From contig JAQVWN010000002.1 of NCBI GenBank assembly GCA_028749475.1, positions 1 through 64,000 of the forward strand: 64,000 nt of DNA, given 5' to 3'. The position numbers were made by a program, and so were the translations under genes. Origin of the DNA: Thomasclavelia sp. (GTDB lineage: Bacteria; Bacillota_I; Bacilli_A; Erysipelotrichales; Coprobacillaceae). Positions within the stretch are counted from its first letter, which is position 1, and each line of letters begins with the position of its first letter. The notes below the pieces were generated by a model. It saw only the letters and a program-made list of their open reading frames with translations. It ran no database searches and was not told the origin of the DNA. Below, piece by piece: positions 36,762 through 45,522 of the stretch.

Positions 36762-38120
36762 ATGAAAAAGAATGATTATTTTAGGGGAGAATGCGTGGAT
36801 ATGTCCCACGATGGTAAAGGAATCGTTAAATATGATGGATTTACTTATTTTGTAGATGGAATGATTATAGGTGAAATAGGTAAAATTAAAGTAATAAAAA
36901 TGTTAAAAAGATATGGTCTTGGAAGATTATTAGAACTTACTAGTACTAGTGAATATCGAATAAACCCTAAATGCCATGTTTTTCAAGGTTGTGGAGGATG
37001 TAATCTTCAACATTTAACTAATGAAGGGCAAAAATTCTTTAAAACTAAAAGAGTTAAAGACTGTTTAGAAAGAATTGGTCATTGCAGTGCTCCTGTAAAT
37101 GAATGTTTAATGGATAATAGTCCATTTTATTATCGAAATAAGGTTCAAATGCCTGTAGGATATGATAAAAATGGATCTATAGTAGCTGGATTTTACAAAC
37201 AAAGAACAAATGATATTGTTGCTTGTAGTGATTGCCTAATTCAAAATAAGGAATCTAATAAATTAATTCAAAGATGTATTGAACTAATGAATGAGTATGA
37301 TATTAAGCCTTATGATAAGATAAAACATTTAGGAAATATCAAACACATTCTTACGAAAAAAGGAAATTCAACTGATGAAGTCATGTTATGCTTCATTATT
37401 TACCAAGATACCATTAAAGATATAGATAAAATAACTAAAACCCTCTTAAAAGAGTTTCCTAATATTAAAACTATTATTTTAAACATTAATAAAAGACATG
37501 ATAATGTCATTTTAGGTGATAAAGAAAAAATTGTTTATGGAGCTGGTTATATCTATGATTATCTTTTAGACAATAAATACCAAATATCATTAAAATCTTT
37601 TTATCAAATAAATCCAGTTCAAGTAGAACACCTTTATCAAACAGCTATTGATTTTGCAAATCTTAATAAGGATGATGTTGTTTTAGATGCTCATTGTGGT
37701 ATTGGGACAATATCTTTATCATTAGCTAAATATGTAAAAAAAGTCTATGGAGTAGAAATAGTTAAAGAAGCTATCGATGATGCAAATATAAATGCTAATC
37801 TTAATGATATAAATAATGTTGAATTTGTTTGTGATGATGCTGGTAAATATATGATAAAACTTTTAGAAGATGGAGTTAAACTAGATGTTGTCTTTGTGGA
37901 TCCTCCTCGAAAAGGATGTTCTAAAGAATTCTTAGAATATTTAGTAAAAGCTAATCCTAAGAAACTTGTTTATATATCTTGTGATGTAGCGACTCAAGCA
38001 AGAGATATTGATATTTTACAAAATGAGGGTTATCATGTTGAAAAAGTTCAACCTGTAGATATGTTTCCACAAACTAGCCATGTTGAGAATGCGATTTTGC
38101 TAAAAAGTTCAAAAAAGTAA
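36762..38120 (+). CDS. 23S rRNA (uracil-C5)-methyltransferase, RlmD/RlmCD type
   Basis: SAM-dependent enzyme that forms 5-methyluridine in 23S rRNA. The 452-residue protein has an N-terminal TRAM domain (1-60), an iron-sulfur cluster motif with CHVFQGCGGCNLQHL (about 73-87) and a later CSDC, then the Rossmann fold (VVLDAHCGIGTISL near 308-321). The catalytic region has FVDPPRKGCS and KLVYISCDVATQARD, where the Cys in ISCD is the nucleophile. In Bacillota one enzyme (RlmCD) can modify both U747 and U1939; which sites apply here cannot be told. The AAGGAG site lies directly after the preceding terminator. Confidence 0.92.
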   Translation: MKKNDYFRGECVDMSHDGKGIVKYDGFTYFVDGMIIGEIGKIKVIKMLKRYGLGRLLELTSTSEYRINPKCHVFQGCGGCNLQHLTNEGQKFFKTKRVKDCLERIGHCSAPVNECLMDNSPFYYRNKVQMPVGYDKNGSIVAGFYKQRTNDIVACSDCLIQNKESNKLIQRCIELMNEYDIKPYDKIKHLGNIKHILTKKGNSTDEVMLCFIIYQDTIKDIDKITKTLLKEFPNIKTIILNINKRHDNVILGDKEKIVYGAGYIYDYLLDNKYQISLKSFYQINPVQVEHLYQTAIDFANLNKDDVVLDAHCGIGTISLSLAKYVKKVYGVEIVKEAIDDANINANLNDINNVEFVCDDAGKYMIKLLEDGVKLDVVFVDPPRKGCSKEFLEYLVKANPKKLVYISCDVATQARDIDILQNEGYHVEKVQPVDMFPQTSHVENAILLKSSKK

Positions 38121-38137
38121 AGATAAATTTAAATGAA

Positions 38138-38146
38138 TGTTATAGT
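38138..38146 (+). promoter_or_regulatory. possible extended -10 promoter
   Basis: TGTTATAGT (one mismatch in the -10) lies 42 bases before the next ATG. Confidence 0.4.
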
Positions 38147-38187
38147 AAAAGGTAATAAATCATTAAAGGATTAAGAGGTTATTATAA

Positions 38188-39198
38188 ATGGAAGATAGAA
38201 TAGAAAAACAAAACAAAATTAAAAAAATATTGGTGGAGATAGTTAAAAAACTACCGATATTTTTATTCTGTGTACTTTTTATAAATGGATACAATTTTAT
38301 GTTTGGTAAAGAAAATAGCATTGTAGGAGTTATTATACTTATGGGACTCTTAATTTTGCTAGGTGAAGACCTTGGTTATAAAAGTAATCAAGCAGCTGGA
38401 TGCATTTTCTTCCTTTTTGTAGTTTTAGCATTTATGCCAAAACTATCACTTATTAATCCATATTTAGGATTGGTAATTAACTTAGTATCTCTTACTTTAA
38501 TTATGATTTTATCTGCTCATGATTTATCTTCTAGTGGATATCTGCCTTTTGCTATGGGTTATATTATGATTCAAGGATATGATGTAACTGGTGTACTTTT
38601 TACAAAAAGATGGGTGAGTTTACTCATAGGTGGGGCACTTATTGCTGTTGTATATTTATTAAGTCATAAGAATAATAAAAATGACATGAGTATCATTGAT
38701 TTAGTTAAAGCAAACAATATAACTTCAACAAGGACACAGTGGTATATCCGTCTTGTATTAACAATATCACTTGTTATGTTTGTAGGAGATCTTGCTAATT
38801 TTCCAAAGGCCATGTGGATTAGTTTAACTGTTCTTTCACTTAGTACGCCATTAGTTGATGAGTATAAAAAGCGAGCTGTCTTTAGAATACCTGCAACTAT
38901 TATTGGCAGTGTATTAGTGTTTAGTTTATTTGAATTATATGTTCCAAATCAATATCAAGTTATGCTTATACTTGTAGCAGGTTTCTTATCGATGTTTATT
39001 ACATCTTATTTTGTTAAAACCATTTATAATTCTTTTAGTGCTTTAATTACAGCGGCATTACTTTTTCCAGCTAAAGAAGCTGTAGGAATCAGAATCGTTG
39101 CTAATTTAATTGGAGTTGTTGTTTCAGTAATTAGTGTAGTACTATTTTCTAAGATTTTTGATGGTATATCAGCTAAGGAAAATATAAATAGGAATTAG
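38188..39198 (+). CDS. FUSC-like integral membrane protein
   Basis: A 336-residue protein with about ten hydrophobic helices in two halves (about 20-155 and 185-325), separated by a polar segment near 158-180. The second half begins RTQWYIRLVLTISLVMFVGD and continues FPKAMWISLTVLSLSTPLVDEYKKRAV. This resembles the FUSC / aromatic acid exporter membrane module, in which a helix pair is followed by an HAxxRxx-like cytoplasmic loop. That group includes small-molecule efflux proteins. Substrate unknown. A weak AGAGG site precedes the ATG, and an 18-bp hairpin terminator follows. Confidence 0.65.
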   Translation: MEDRIEKQNKIKKILVEIVKKLPIFLFCVLFINGYNFMFGKENSIVGVIILMGLLILLGEDLGYKSNQAAGCIFFLFVVLAFMPKLSLINPYLGLVINLVSLTLIMILSAHDLSSSGYLPFAMGYIMIQGYDVTGVLFTKRWVSLLIGGALIAVVYLLSHKNNKNDMSIIDLVKANNITSTRTQWYIRLVLTISLVMFVGDLANFPKAMWISLTVLSLSTPLVDEYKKRAVFRIPATIIGSVLVFSLFELYVPNQYQVMLILVAGFLSMFITSYFVKTIYNSFSALITAALLFPAKEAVGIRIVANLIGVVVSVISVVLFSKIFDGISAKENINRN

Positions 39199-39220
39199 TT
39201 TAGTGAATAAATTTATATCA

Positions 39221-39268
39221 TAGTTTTAGAACAATTAATTTTAATTGTTCTAAAACTACTTTTTGTTT
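39221..39268 (+). terminator. long hairpin terminator
   Basis: TAGTTTTAGAACAATTAA (39221-39238) is the exact inverse of 39241-39258, an 18-bp perfect inverted repeat, followed by CTTTTTGTTTT. Confidence 0.85.
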
Positions 39269-39315
39269 TGAAAAAATATATAATGTATTTAGAGAATTAT
39301 ATAGAGGAAAAGATA

Positions 39316-40332
39316 GTGGATAAAAAGAAAATTAAAGCAATATTATATGCAGTTTTAGCGGCTGTTTTCTATGCTATCAATATGCCTTTTTCTAAACTAT
39401 TGTTAAAGATTATCCAACCAACAATGATGGCCGCTTTTTTATATCTTGGGGCTGGAATTGGAATTGGTATAATCTTTTTCTTGAATAAAAAAAGTGACAA
39501 CAAAAGTGACTATTTATCAAAGAATGATTTACCTTATGTTTTAGGAATGATTGGTTTAGATATTATTGCACCAATATTATTAATGTTTGGATTACTAAAT
39601 ACATCATCGGCCAATGCATCGCTTTTAAATAATTTTGAAATTGTTGCAACATCAGTTATTGCTTTAGTTGTTTTTAAAGAAATAATCTCTAGAAGACTTT
39701 GGATAGGAATCTTTTTAATAACTATTTCTAGTATTATTTTATCTTTTAAAGACATAACAAGTTTTAACTTTTCATCAGGATCACTTCTAGTTATCTTGGC
39801 AACTATTTGTTGGGGCTTTGAAAACAATTGTACACGTAAAATCTCATCTAAGAATACGTATCAAATAGTTATGTTAAAAGGTATTTTTTCTGGCCTGGGA
39901 TCATTAATTATTGCTCTTATAATTGGAGAACAAATACCTGATATCAAGTACTGGTTGGTTATTTTATTACTTGGCTTTGTAGCATATGGATTGAGTATCC
40001 TTTTCTACATTATGGCTCAAAGTGAGCTTGGGGCTGCTAAAACAAGCGCTTATTATGCTATTTCACCTTTTATTGGAGTTTTATTATCATTTGTATTACT
40101 GAAAGAACAAATAACTTCAAATTATTTGCTTGCCCTTATTATTATGATAATAGGGTCGATAATTGTTGTTATTGATACATTAATCATTAATCATGAGCAT
40201 ATGCATATTCATACTTATGTGCATACTCATAATGGAACACCCAATAGTCATACGATTGCCCATAGTCATGTGCATAGTCATTTATCTAGTGATGAAGATC
40301 ACAAACATCATCATAATAAGGCAAAGATTTAG
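39316..40332 (+). CDS. EamA/DMT-family transporter with histidine-rich C-terminal tail
   Basis: About ten membrane helices with two EamA repeats, followed by a cytoplasmic or exposed tail (last roughly 50 residues) holding 15 histidines in 41 residues, in runs such as HEHMHIH, HSHVHSH and HKHHH. Such tails bind zinc, nickel or copper, so metal transport or metal sensing is likely but not shown. The start is uncertain. I prefer GTG 39316, which has AGAGGA 7 bases upstream and gives the usual EamA N-terminus; the longer frame from TTG 39268 would begin before the TATAAT at 39279-39284. The resulting protein is 338 residues. Confidence 0.8.
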   Translation: MDKKKIKAILYAVLAAVFYAINMPFSKLLLKIIQPTMMAAFLYLGAGIGIGIIFFLNKKSDNKSDYLSKNDLPYVLGMIGLDIIAPILLMFGLLNTSSANASLLNNFEIVATSVIALVVFKEIISRRLWIGIFLITISSIILSFKDITSFNFSSGSLLVILATICWGFENNCTRKISSKNTYQIVMLKGIFSGLGSLIIALIIGEQIPDIKYWLVILLLGFVAYGLSILFYIMAQSELGAAKTSAYYAISPFIGVLLSFVLLKEQITSNYLLALIIMIIGSIIVVIDTLIINHEHMHIHTYVHTHNGTPNSHTIAHSHVHSHLSSDEDHKHHHNKAKI

Positions 40333-40397
40333 AAAGAAAAATTATTTAATTTATATCTTAACATATCATAATATAAAAATATCTAGAGGTGTTTAAT

Positions 40398-40847
40398 ATG
40401 ACAAAGAAAATAGAAGAGAAGATAAAGTTATTGTTTGATAAAAATAGTGTTGTTGGAGATGAAGCTTTAAAATATCTAACAAAATTAAGTGACGGAACTA
40501 ACATAGTTTATCCTTATATGGATTCTTTTAAAGAACTGCTTAGCAGTGACAACTCTTATATGCGTACTAGAGGTGTGATACTTCTTGCAAGAAATGCAAA
40601 GTGGGATAAAGAGGGTAAATTAAATGGAATTATAGATGATTATTTGAAACATATTACAGATAATAAACCAATTACATCTAGGCAATGTATTAAATCATTA
40701 CCATTAATTGTAAAGTATAAACCAGAATTAACTAGTGTTATTGTATCAGCACTTAAAAGTGCAGATACAACAATCTATAATGATAGTATGAAGCCATTAG
40801 TTGATAAGGATATTCAAAAGGCTTTAGAAGAAATTCAAAAACTATAA
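40398..40847 (+). CDS. small helical-repeat (HEAT-like) protein
   Basis: A 149-residue, all-helical soluble protein. Paired helices such as VVGDEALKYLTKLSDGTN, YMRTRGVILLARNAKWD and TSRQCIKSLPLIVKYKPEL, spaced about 35-40 residues apart, look like HEAT/ARM-type repeats. Related proteins in Clostridia and Erysipelotrichia are known to me only as uncharacterised or vaguely named SufBD-like proteins, and I see no catalytic motif. I start at ATG 40398, with AGAGGTG upstream (40384-40390), rather than at GTG 40389, which is part of that site. The neighbouring genes give no clear functional clue. Confidence 0.65.
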   Translation: MTKKIEEKIKLLFDKNSVVGDEALKYLTKLSDGTNIVYPYMDSFKELLSSDNSYMRTRGVILLARNAKWDKEGKLNGIIDDYLKHITDNKPITSRQCIKSLPLIVKYKPELTSVIVSALKSADTTIYNDSMKPLVDKDIQKALEEIQKL

Positions 40848-40856
40848 TCTTTTAAA

Positions 40857-40865
40857 TGATATAAT
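40857..40865 (+). promoter_or_regulatory. extended -10 promoter for the isomerase-like gene
   Basis: TGATATAAT, perfect extended -10. The expected start is close to base 40872, at the GAGGT ribosome site, so the leader is about 13 bases. Confidence 0.5.
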
Positions 40866-40884
40866 GATTATGAGGTAAAAAAAT

Positions 40885-41508
40885 ATGAAAATAGGAATAA
40901 TCCAAGCTAGTTCTCAAGTCTCTAAAAATGATATTTTATATTCACTTACAATGCAAAAGACTAATCATGAAGTAATAAACTTTGGATGTTTTAAAGATGA
41001 AAAGATAATTTATTCTTACAATGAAATATCAATTCTAATAGGATTACTGTTGTCTAGCAAAGCTGTTGATTTTATCATTACAGGATGTTCGTCAGGACAA
41101 GGCATGATGCTTGCTTGTAACAATATGCCAGGAGTTATTTGTGGTTATACGCCAACTCCTCAAGATGCGTTTTTATTTGGTCGAATTAATAATGGGAATG
41201 CTATTTCGATTCCTCTTGGACTTAACTTTGGATGGGCTGGGGAAATCAATCTAGGATATATTATTGAGGCATTGTTTGAACAACCACTTGGAATAGGATA
41301 TCCTAAGGAAAATGCAAAAAGAAAAATAGAAGACACTAATGTACTAAAAGAAATAAACACTAAATCTAAAGTTAATATAGTTGAACTATTAGATTCCTTA
41401 GATGATCAACTTATTACTAAAATTATGACTAAGCAAAATGTTATAAATTATATTATAGAAAATGGTAAAGATAGTATTGTTGATAATTGGATTAAGAAAA
41501 ACATGTAA
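40885..41508 (+). CDS. RpiB/LacA/LacB-family sugar-phosphate isomerase-like protein
   Basis: A 207-residue soluble protein. The N-terminal 140 residues follow the RpiB/LacAB fold: MKIGIIQASSQVSKNDILY, VINFGCF, then ITGCSSGQGMMLACNNMPGV, the conserved GTG-G/S-Q-G-like loop with the active-site Cys, and NNGNAISIPLG. The C-terminal part is longer than in RpiB (about 150 residues), with an extra helical segment and a family-specific FGWAGEINLGYIIEALFEQP. This matches the RpiB/LacA/LacB-like subgroup of Clostridia with unknown substrate. It has its own promoter and terminator. Confidence 0.8.
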   Translation: MKIGIIQASSQVSKNDILYSLTMQKTNHEVINFGCFKDEKIIYSYNEISILIGLLLSSKAVDFIITGCSSGQGMMLACNNMPGVICGYTPTPQDAFLFGRINNGNAISIPLGLNFGWAGEINLGYIIEALFEQPLGIGYPKENAKRKIEDTNVLKEINTKSKVNIVELLDSLDDQLITKIMTKQNVINYIIENGKDSIVDNWIKKNM

Positions 41509-41523
41509 ATAAACTTAAAACTA

Positions 41524-41550
41524 ACTATAGAAAATCTATAGTTTTTTTAT
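41524..41550 (+). terminator. rho-independent terminator after the isomerase-like gene
   Basis: ACTATAGA and TCTATAGT form an 8-bp stem around AAA, followed by TTTTTT. It separates this gene from the surface-protein operon. Confidence 0.8.
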
Positions 41551-41606
41551 TTATAAGTAATTAAATGCCTTGCTAAATATACTTAAATTTTAAAAATACA
41601 ACAATA

Positions 41607-41617
41607 TGGTATATAAT
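41607..41617 (+). promoter_or_regulatory. promoter of the ChW surface-protein operon
   Basis: TGGTATATAAT contains both TATATA with an extended TGG and TATAAT (41612-41617). No -35 is clear. No other strong promoter was found inside the following six-gene block, which makes this the likely operon promoter. Confidence 0.5.
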
Positions 41618-41643
41618 AAAAGAGGTGTAATGGAGGGAAGAAT

Positions 41644-44079
41644 ATGAAGAAACTAATATCTGTTATGATTAGTTTAATGATGTGCTTCTCTATGGTTTCA
41701 GGTGTTTATGCGGTTGGTGAAATCTCAAATTCAAATGAAGTCTATGAGAATGCAGAAGTTAAAAATCAAGCAGAAGAAACTCAAGCTGAGCAAAACAGCG
41801 AAAACAAAGCAAAGGTTAATGAAGATATGGAGGTTGAATCTGCACAGGACGAAGATGCATTCACTTTAACATATCAAGGTCATGTCCAAAATATTGGTTG
41901 GCAAACAAGTGTTAATCAAGGGGAGATAGCTGGTACAACAGGTAAATCAAAAAGATTAGAAGCTGTTAAAGTTAATCTAGTTACTTCTTTAAACATGGCA
42001 ATAGAAGGAAAATATAGATCTGATAACACTGGATGGACTAATAGCGAAAATGGTCAATTTGGTGTTACAGGTAAATCAAAAGGATTAGAAGCAATTCGAT
42101 TAAATCTTACAGGAGACGATGCCAGTAATTATTCAATATATTATCGTGTTCATGTAGCAGGAATTGGATGGCTAGATTGGGCTAAAGATGGGAAGTCTGC
42201 CGGATCTGATTTATATAAAAGTATTGAAGCAATTCAAATAAAAATTTTAGATAAAACACAAAATGCACCAGGTAGTACTACAAAACCTTTTGCAAGTGTT
42301 TCATCTGATGAAACTCATATTGAGTGCTCAGCTCATGTTCAAAATGATGGCTGGTTAAAACCAGTATCACAAGAAAATATAGCTGGTACCACTGGTAAAG
42401 GATATCGTTTAGAAGCTTTTAGAGCACAAATTGTCGGAAATGATAATTTATCAGTTAACTATGAATCAAATATTATTAATAGTGGTTGGCAATCATCTGT
42501 AACAGATGGTGTCATTTCTGGAACTACTGGAAAGAAAAACGCTATTTCAGCAATTAAAATGCATCTTGATGGGACAGATGCCAGTAATTATTCAATTTAT
42601 TATCGTGTTCATGTCGCAGGAATTGGATGGTTAGATTGGGCTAAAGATGGTCAACTTGCTGGAAATAGTATGTATTACAATATTGAAGCTATTCAAGTTA
42701 AGGTGTTAGAAAACACTGCAGCTGCTCCTGGAGCAACTGCAACACCATATAAAACATTAAAAGATGATGGAATTCATCTAGAATATGCTGCTCATATGCA
42801 AAATGAAGGATGGAAAAAGCCAGTGGCTCAAGCTGAAAGTGCTGGAACTACAGGTAAATCACGTCGTTTAGAAGCCTTCAAAGTACAAGTGGTTGGTAAT
42901 GACAATGTTAAAGTTAATTATCAAGCGCATGTTCAAAATGTTGGTTGGCAATCAAATAAAACAGATGGACTTATTGCAGGTACAACTGGAAAATCTTATC
43001 GGGTTGAAGCTTTGAAAATGAGTCTAACCGGAAGTGAAGCATCAAATTATGATATTTACTATCGTTGTTATGTTGCTTATCAAGGTTGGTTAGGCTGGGC
43101 TAAAAATGGTGAAGAAGCTGGAAGTATTGGTGTCGGACTTAGAGTTGAATCTATTGAAGCTACACTAATACCTAAGGGAGAAGCTGCTCCTGGAAGTACT
43201 GATAATCATCTAGCTGCAACTCCACATGTAAACTATTCAACTTATCAAAGTGGAAGTTTTGGTGCTACAGTTTCTGATGGCACTACATCTGGAGTAACTG
43301 GTCAATCAAAGGCAGTAAATCAATTTAAAGCATCAGTAGCAAGCAGTACATTTTCTGGTGGAATTCAATATAGTGGTCATGTTCAAGATGTAGGATGGAC
43401 TTCATATACATCAGGAACAGTTGGACAAACAAATAAGAGATTAGAAGCAATTAAGATTAATTTAACAGGCGCTTTGTCTGGTGTATATGATGTTTATTAT
43501 CGTGTTCATGCACAAAACTTTGGTTGGTTAGGTTGGGCTAAAAATGGTCAAGCAGCCGGAACTAAAGCGTATGGATATCGTATTGAAGCAATAGAAGTAA
43601 AACTATATCCAAAGAATGCTGGTTCTAAACCAGCAGTGGGTAACTCATTTAAAGAAAAAGTAACAAGTCGTAGGACTATAATGTTGAACAATTTAAGACC
43701 TATAGCTAATCCAAGAGACTTATATGGATGCTTTGCATACGTTTGCCAAGCAACTACTTATGTAAGATCTTATAATTTCCCTAATTATCATGATTGGGAT
43801 ATAGATTGGGTAAATAGATGGCTTTCATCTCATACTGGTCATTGCTATACATATGCTGCTGTATTTGCAAACTTAGCAAGAATTAAAGGCTATAACGCTA
43901 CAATTCATTGTGGGTATTGCAGTCGCCGTGGCGGTGGACTTACAGAACATTCTTGGGTTGAAATTAATGGCTTAGTTTATGATCCAGATATGGCCGATTC
44001 TACTGGTAATTATGGTAGGTTCTATGGTAAAACAAGAGCTCAAATTGGACTAGGTTATACTAGAGATGTTGTTTATTAG
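41644..44079 (+). CDS. secreted ChW-repeat protein with C-terminal transglutaminase-like domain
   Basis: An 811-residue exported protein. Order: signal peptide (1-23, ending VYA), acidic Glu/Asn-rich linker (24-70), twelve ChW-type repeats (about 75-655) and a papain/transglutaminase-like domain (about 670-811). The catalytic triad is probably C734 (GHCYTYA), H769 (EHSWVE) and D780 (YDPDM). Repeats carry the GHVQNIGWQ ... GTTGKSKRLEAIKI pattern and come in triads whose third member has YYRVHVAGIGWLDWAK. Repeat 10 lacks the tryptophan core. ChW repeats are known from secreted clostridial proteins, presumably for wall or polysaccharide binding. The final domain could cross-link, cleave or modify peptide or wall amines. 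It opens a six-gene envelope operon; GGAGGG precedes the ATG. Confidence 0.88.
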   Translation: MKKLISVMISLMMCFSMVSGVYAVGEISNSNEVYENAEVKNQAEETQAEQNSENKAKVNEDMEVESAQDEDAFTLTYQGHVQNIGWQTSVNQGEIAGTTGKSKRLEAVKVNLVTSLNMAIEGKYRSDNTGWTNSENGQFGVTGKSKGLEAIRLNLTGDDASNYSIYYRVHVAGIGWLDWAKDGKSAGSDLYKSIEAIQIKILDKTQNAPGSTTKPFASVSSDETHIECSAHVQNDGWLKPVSQENIAGTTGKGYRLEAFRAQIVGNDNLSVNYESNIINSGWQSSVTDGVISGTTGKKNAISAIKMHLDGTDASNYSIYYRVHVAGIGWLDWAKDGQLAGNSMYYNIEAIQVKVLENTAAAPGATATPYKTLKDDGIHLEYAAHMQNEGWKKPVAQAESAGTTGKSRRLEAFKVQVVGNDNVKVNYQAHVQNVGWQSNKTDGLIAGTTGKSYRVEALKMSLTGSEASNYDIYYRCYVAYQGWLGWAKNGEEAGSIGVGLRVESIEATLIPKGEAAPGSTDNHLAATPHVNYSTYQSGSFGATVSDGTTSGVTGQSKAVNQFKASVASSTFSGGIQYSGHVQDVGWTSYTSGTVGQTNKRLEAIKINLTGALSGVYDVYYRVHAQNFGWLGWAKNGQAAGTKAYGYRIEAIEVKLYPKNAGSKPAVGNSFKEKVTSRRTIMLNNLRPIANPRDLYGCFAYVCQATTYVRSYNFPNYHDWDIDWVNRWLSSHTGHCYTYAAVFANLARIKGYNATIHCGYCSRRGGGLTEHSWVEINGLVYDPDMADSTGNYGRFYGKTRAQIGLGYTRDVVY
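41866..43617 (+). repeat. ChW repeat array, four triads (12 units)
   Basis: Twelve units of about 42-50 codons. Each triad follows the order GHVQN-GWQ type, variable middle type, and YYRVH-GWL-WAK type. The second and third triads are the closest to each other, suggesting an internal duplication. Confidence 0.8.
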
Positions 44080-44099
44080 TAAGAAAGGAAAAATGTAAT

Positions 44100-45509
44100 A
44101 TGGTATTTAGTTCTGTTACATTTCTATTCATCTTTCTACCGATAGTTTTTGTGTTATATTATTTGTTACCTAATTTAAAACTTAAAAATGTTCTTTTAAT
44201 CATTGCAAGTTTAATCTTCTATGCATTTGGAGAGCCAGTTTATGTTTTTCTCTTATTATTATCAGCACTATTTAACTATTTATTTGGTTTAAATGTAGTT
44301 GGACATGATACTAAAGCTAAAGTGTGTATCGTGTTAGCTGTTGTATATAATATTGGGATGTTGGTAGTGTTTAAATATGCTGATTTTCTAATTGAAATCA
44401 TCAATAATATAACAAGATTATCGATAGGTAGCGTTAATTTAACGCTACCTATTGGTATTTCTTTCTTTACTTTTCAAGCTCTATCTTATGTTATAGATGT
44501 TTATAGAAATAATGAAATGAGACAAAAGAAGTTTAGTAATGTTGTGTTATACATCTTCTTTTTTCCTCAATTAATTGCTGGACCAATTGTAAAATATCAT
44601 GATATTCAAAAAGAAATTAATAATCGTGATGCCTCAATTGAAGATATATCCTCAGGTATTAGACGTTTTATATATGGACTAGCAAAAAAGATATTAATTG
44701 CTAATACTGTTGGGTATGTAGCAGATACAATATATTCAATGAATTTAGGAGATGTAAATTTTCTTGCAGCTTGGGTTGGGGCAATTGCTTATGCTCTACA
44801 AATTTACTATGACTTTAGTGGTTATAGTGATATGGCTTTCGGACTTGGTAAAATGTTTGGATTCCATTTCAAAGAAAACTTTTTGTATCCATACTCGGCA
44901 TCAAGTATCAAGGATTTTTGGCATAAATGGCATATATCGTTATCAACATGGTTTAAAGAGTATTTATACATTCCTTTAGGTGGTAATAGAAAAGGACAAT
45001 TAAGGACAGTTATAAACAAAGTAATTGTTTTCTTTACAACTGGATTATGGCATGGTGCTAATTTTACTTTTATAATTTGGGGACTATTTCATGGTTTATT
45101 TGCTAGTTTAGAAGATTTTCAAATTATCCCTACAAATAAAAAATGGTGGAAGTATGTCGGTCATATTTATACTTTATTAGTGGTTGTAGTTGCTTTTGTA
45201 ATATTTAGAGCAGATACTGTTTCGCAAGCATTTACAATGATTGCAGCGATGTTTACTGGATTTAATAGTTCTATTATTTCTAGTGTTACAGTTGCTCACT
45301 TATTAAGTCCATATACAGTGTTCATACTTATATTTGGTTTAATTTTTGCACTGCCAATTAAAAATGTTGTATCAAATAAATTTACGTCAATAAATAAAGA
45401 AGGACTATTTGAAGTAGGTGGATATGTATGTAGTTTTGTATTACTTGCATTATGTATAATGTCACTAGCATCATCATCATTTAATCCCTTTATCTATTTT
45501 AGGTTTTAG
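44100..45509 (+). CDS. MBOAT-family O-acyltransferase (AlgI/PatA-like)
   Basis: Polytopic membrane acyltransferase, 469 residues with about 11 helices, that moves acetyl groups across the membrane to cell-surface polymers. Features: LPIGISFFTFQALSYVIDVYR, FFPQLIAGPIV, YDFSGYSDMAFGLGKMFGF, DFWHKWHISLSTWFKEYLYIPLGGNRKG, and catalytic H318 in TTGLWHGANFTFIIWGLFHG. This is the AlgI/PatA/DltB-type signature set. The gene after it encodes an AlgX/AlgJ-like partner, the standard pairing for polysaccharide or peptidoglycan O-acetylation. AAAGGAAAAA precedes the ATG, 20 bases after the ChW-transglutaminase gene. Confidence 0.93.
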   Translation: MVFSSVTFLFIFLPIVFVLYYLLPNLKLKNVLLIIASLIFYAFGEPVYVFLLLLSALFNYLFGLNVVGHDTKAKVCIVLAVVYNIGMLVVFKYADFLIEIINNITRLSIGSVNLTLPIGISFFTFQALSYVIDVYRNNEMRQKKFSNVVLYIFFFPQLIAGPIVKYHDIQKEINNRDASIEDISSGIRRFIYGLAKKILIANTVGYVADTIYSMNLGDVNFLAAWVGAIAYALQIYYDFSGYSDMAFGLGKMFGFHFKENFLYPYSASSIKDFWHKWHISLSTWFKEYLYIPLGGNRKGQLRTVINKVIVFFTTGLWHGANFTFIIWGLFHGLFASLEDFQIIPTNKKWWKYVGHIYTLLVVVVAFVIFRADTVSQAFTMIAAMFTGFNSSIISSVTVAHLLSPYTVFILIFGLIFALPIKNVVSNKFTSINKEGLFEVGGYVCSFVLLALCIMSLASSSFNPFIYFRF

Positions 45510-45522
45510 GAGGAGGATATAA

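Noticed and set aside
41630-41647. Tiny frame (MEGRI) ending over the ATG of the ChW-transglutaminase gene
   Set aside because: It is made of the ribosome site of the real gene and its own AGAGGTG is too close; most likely chance.
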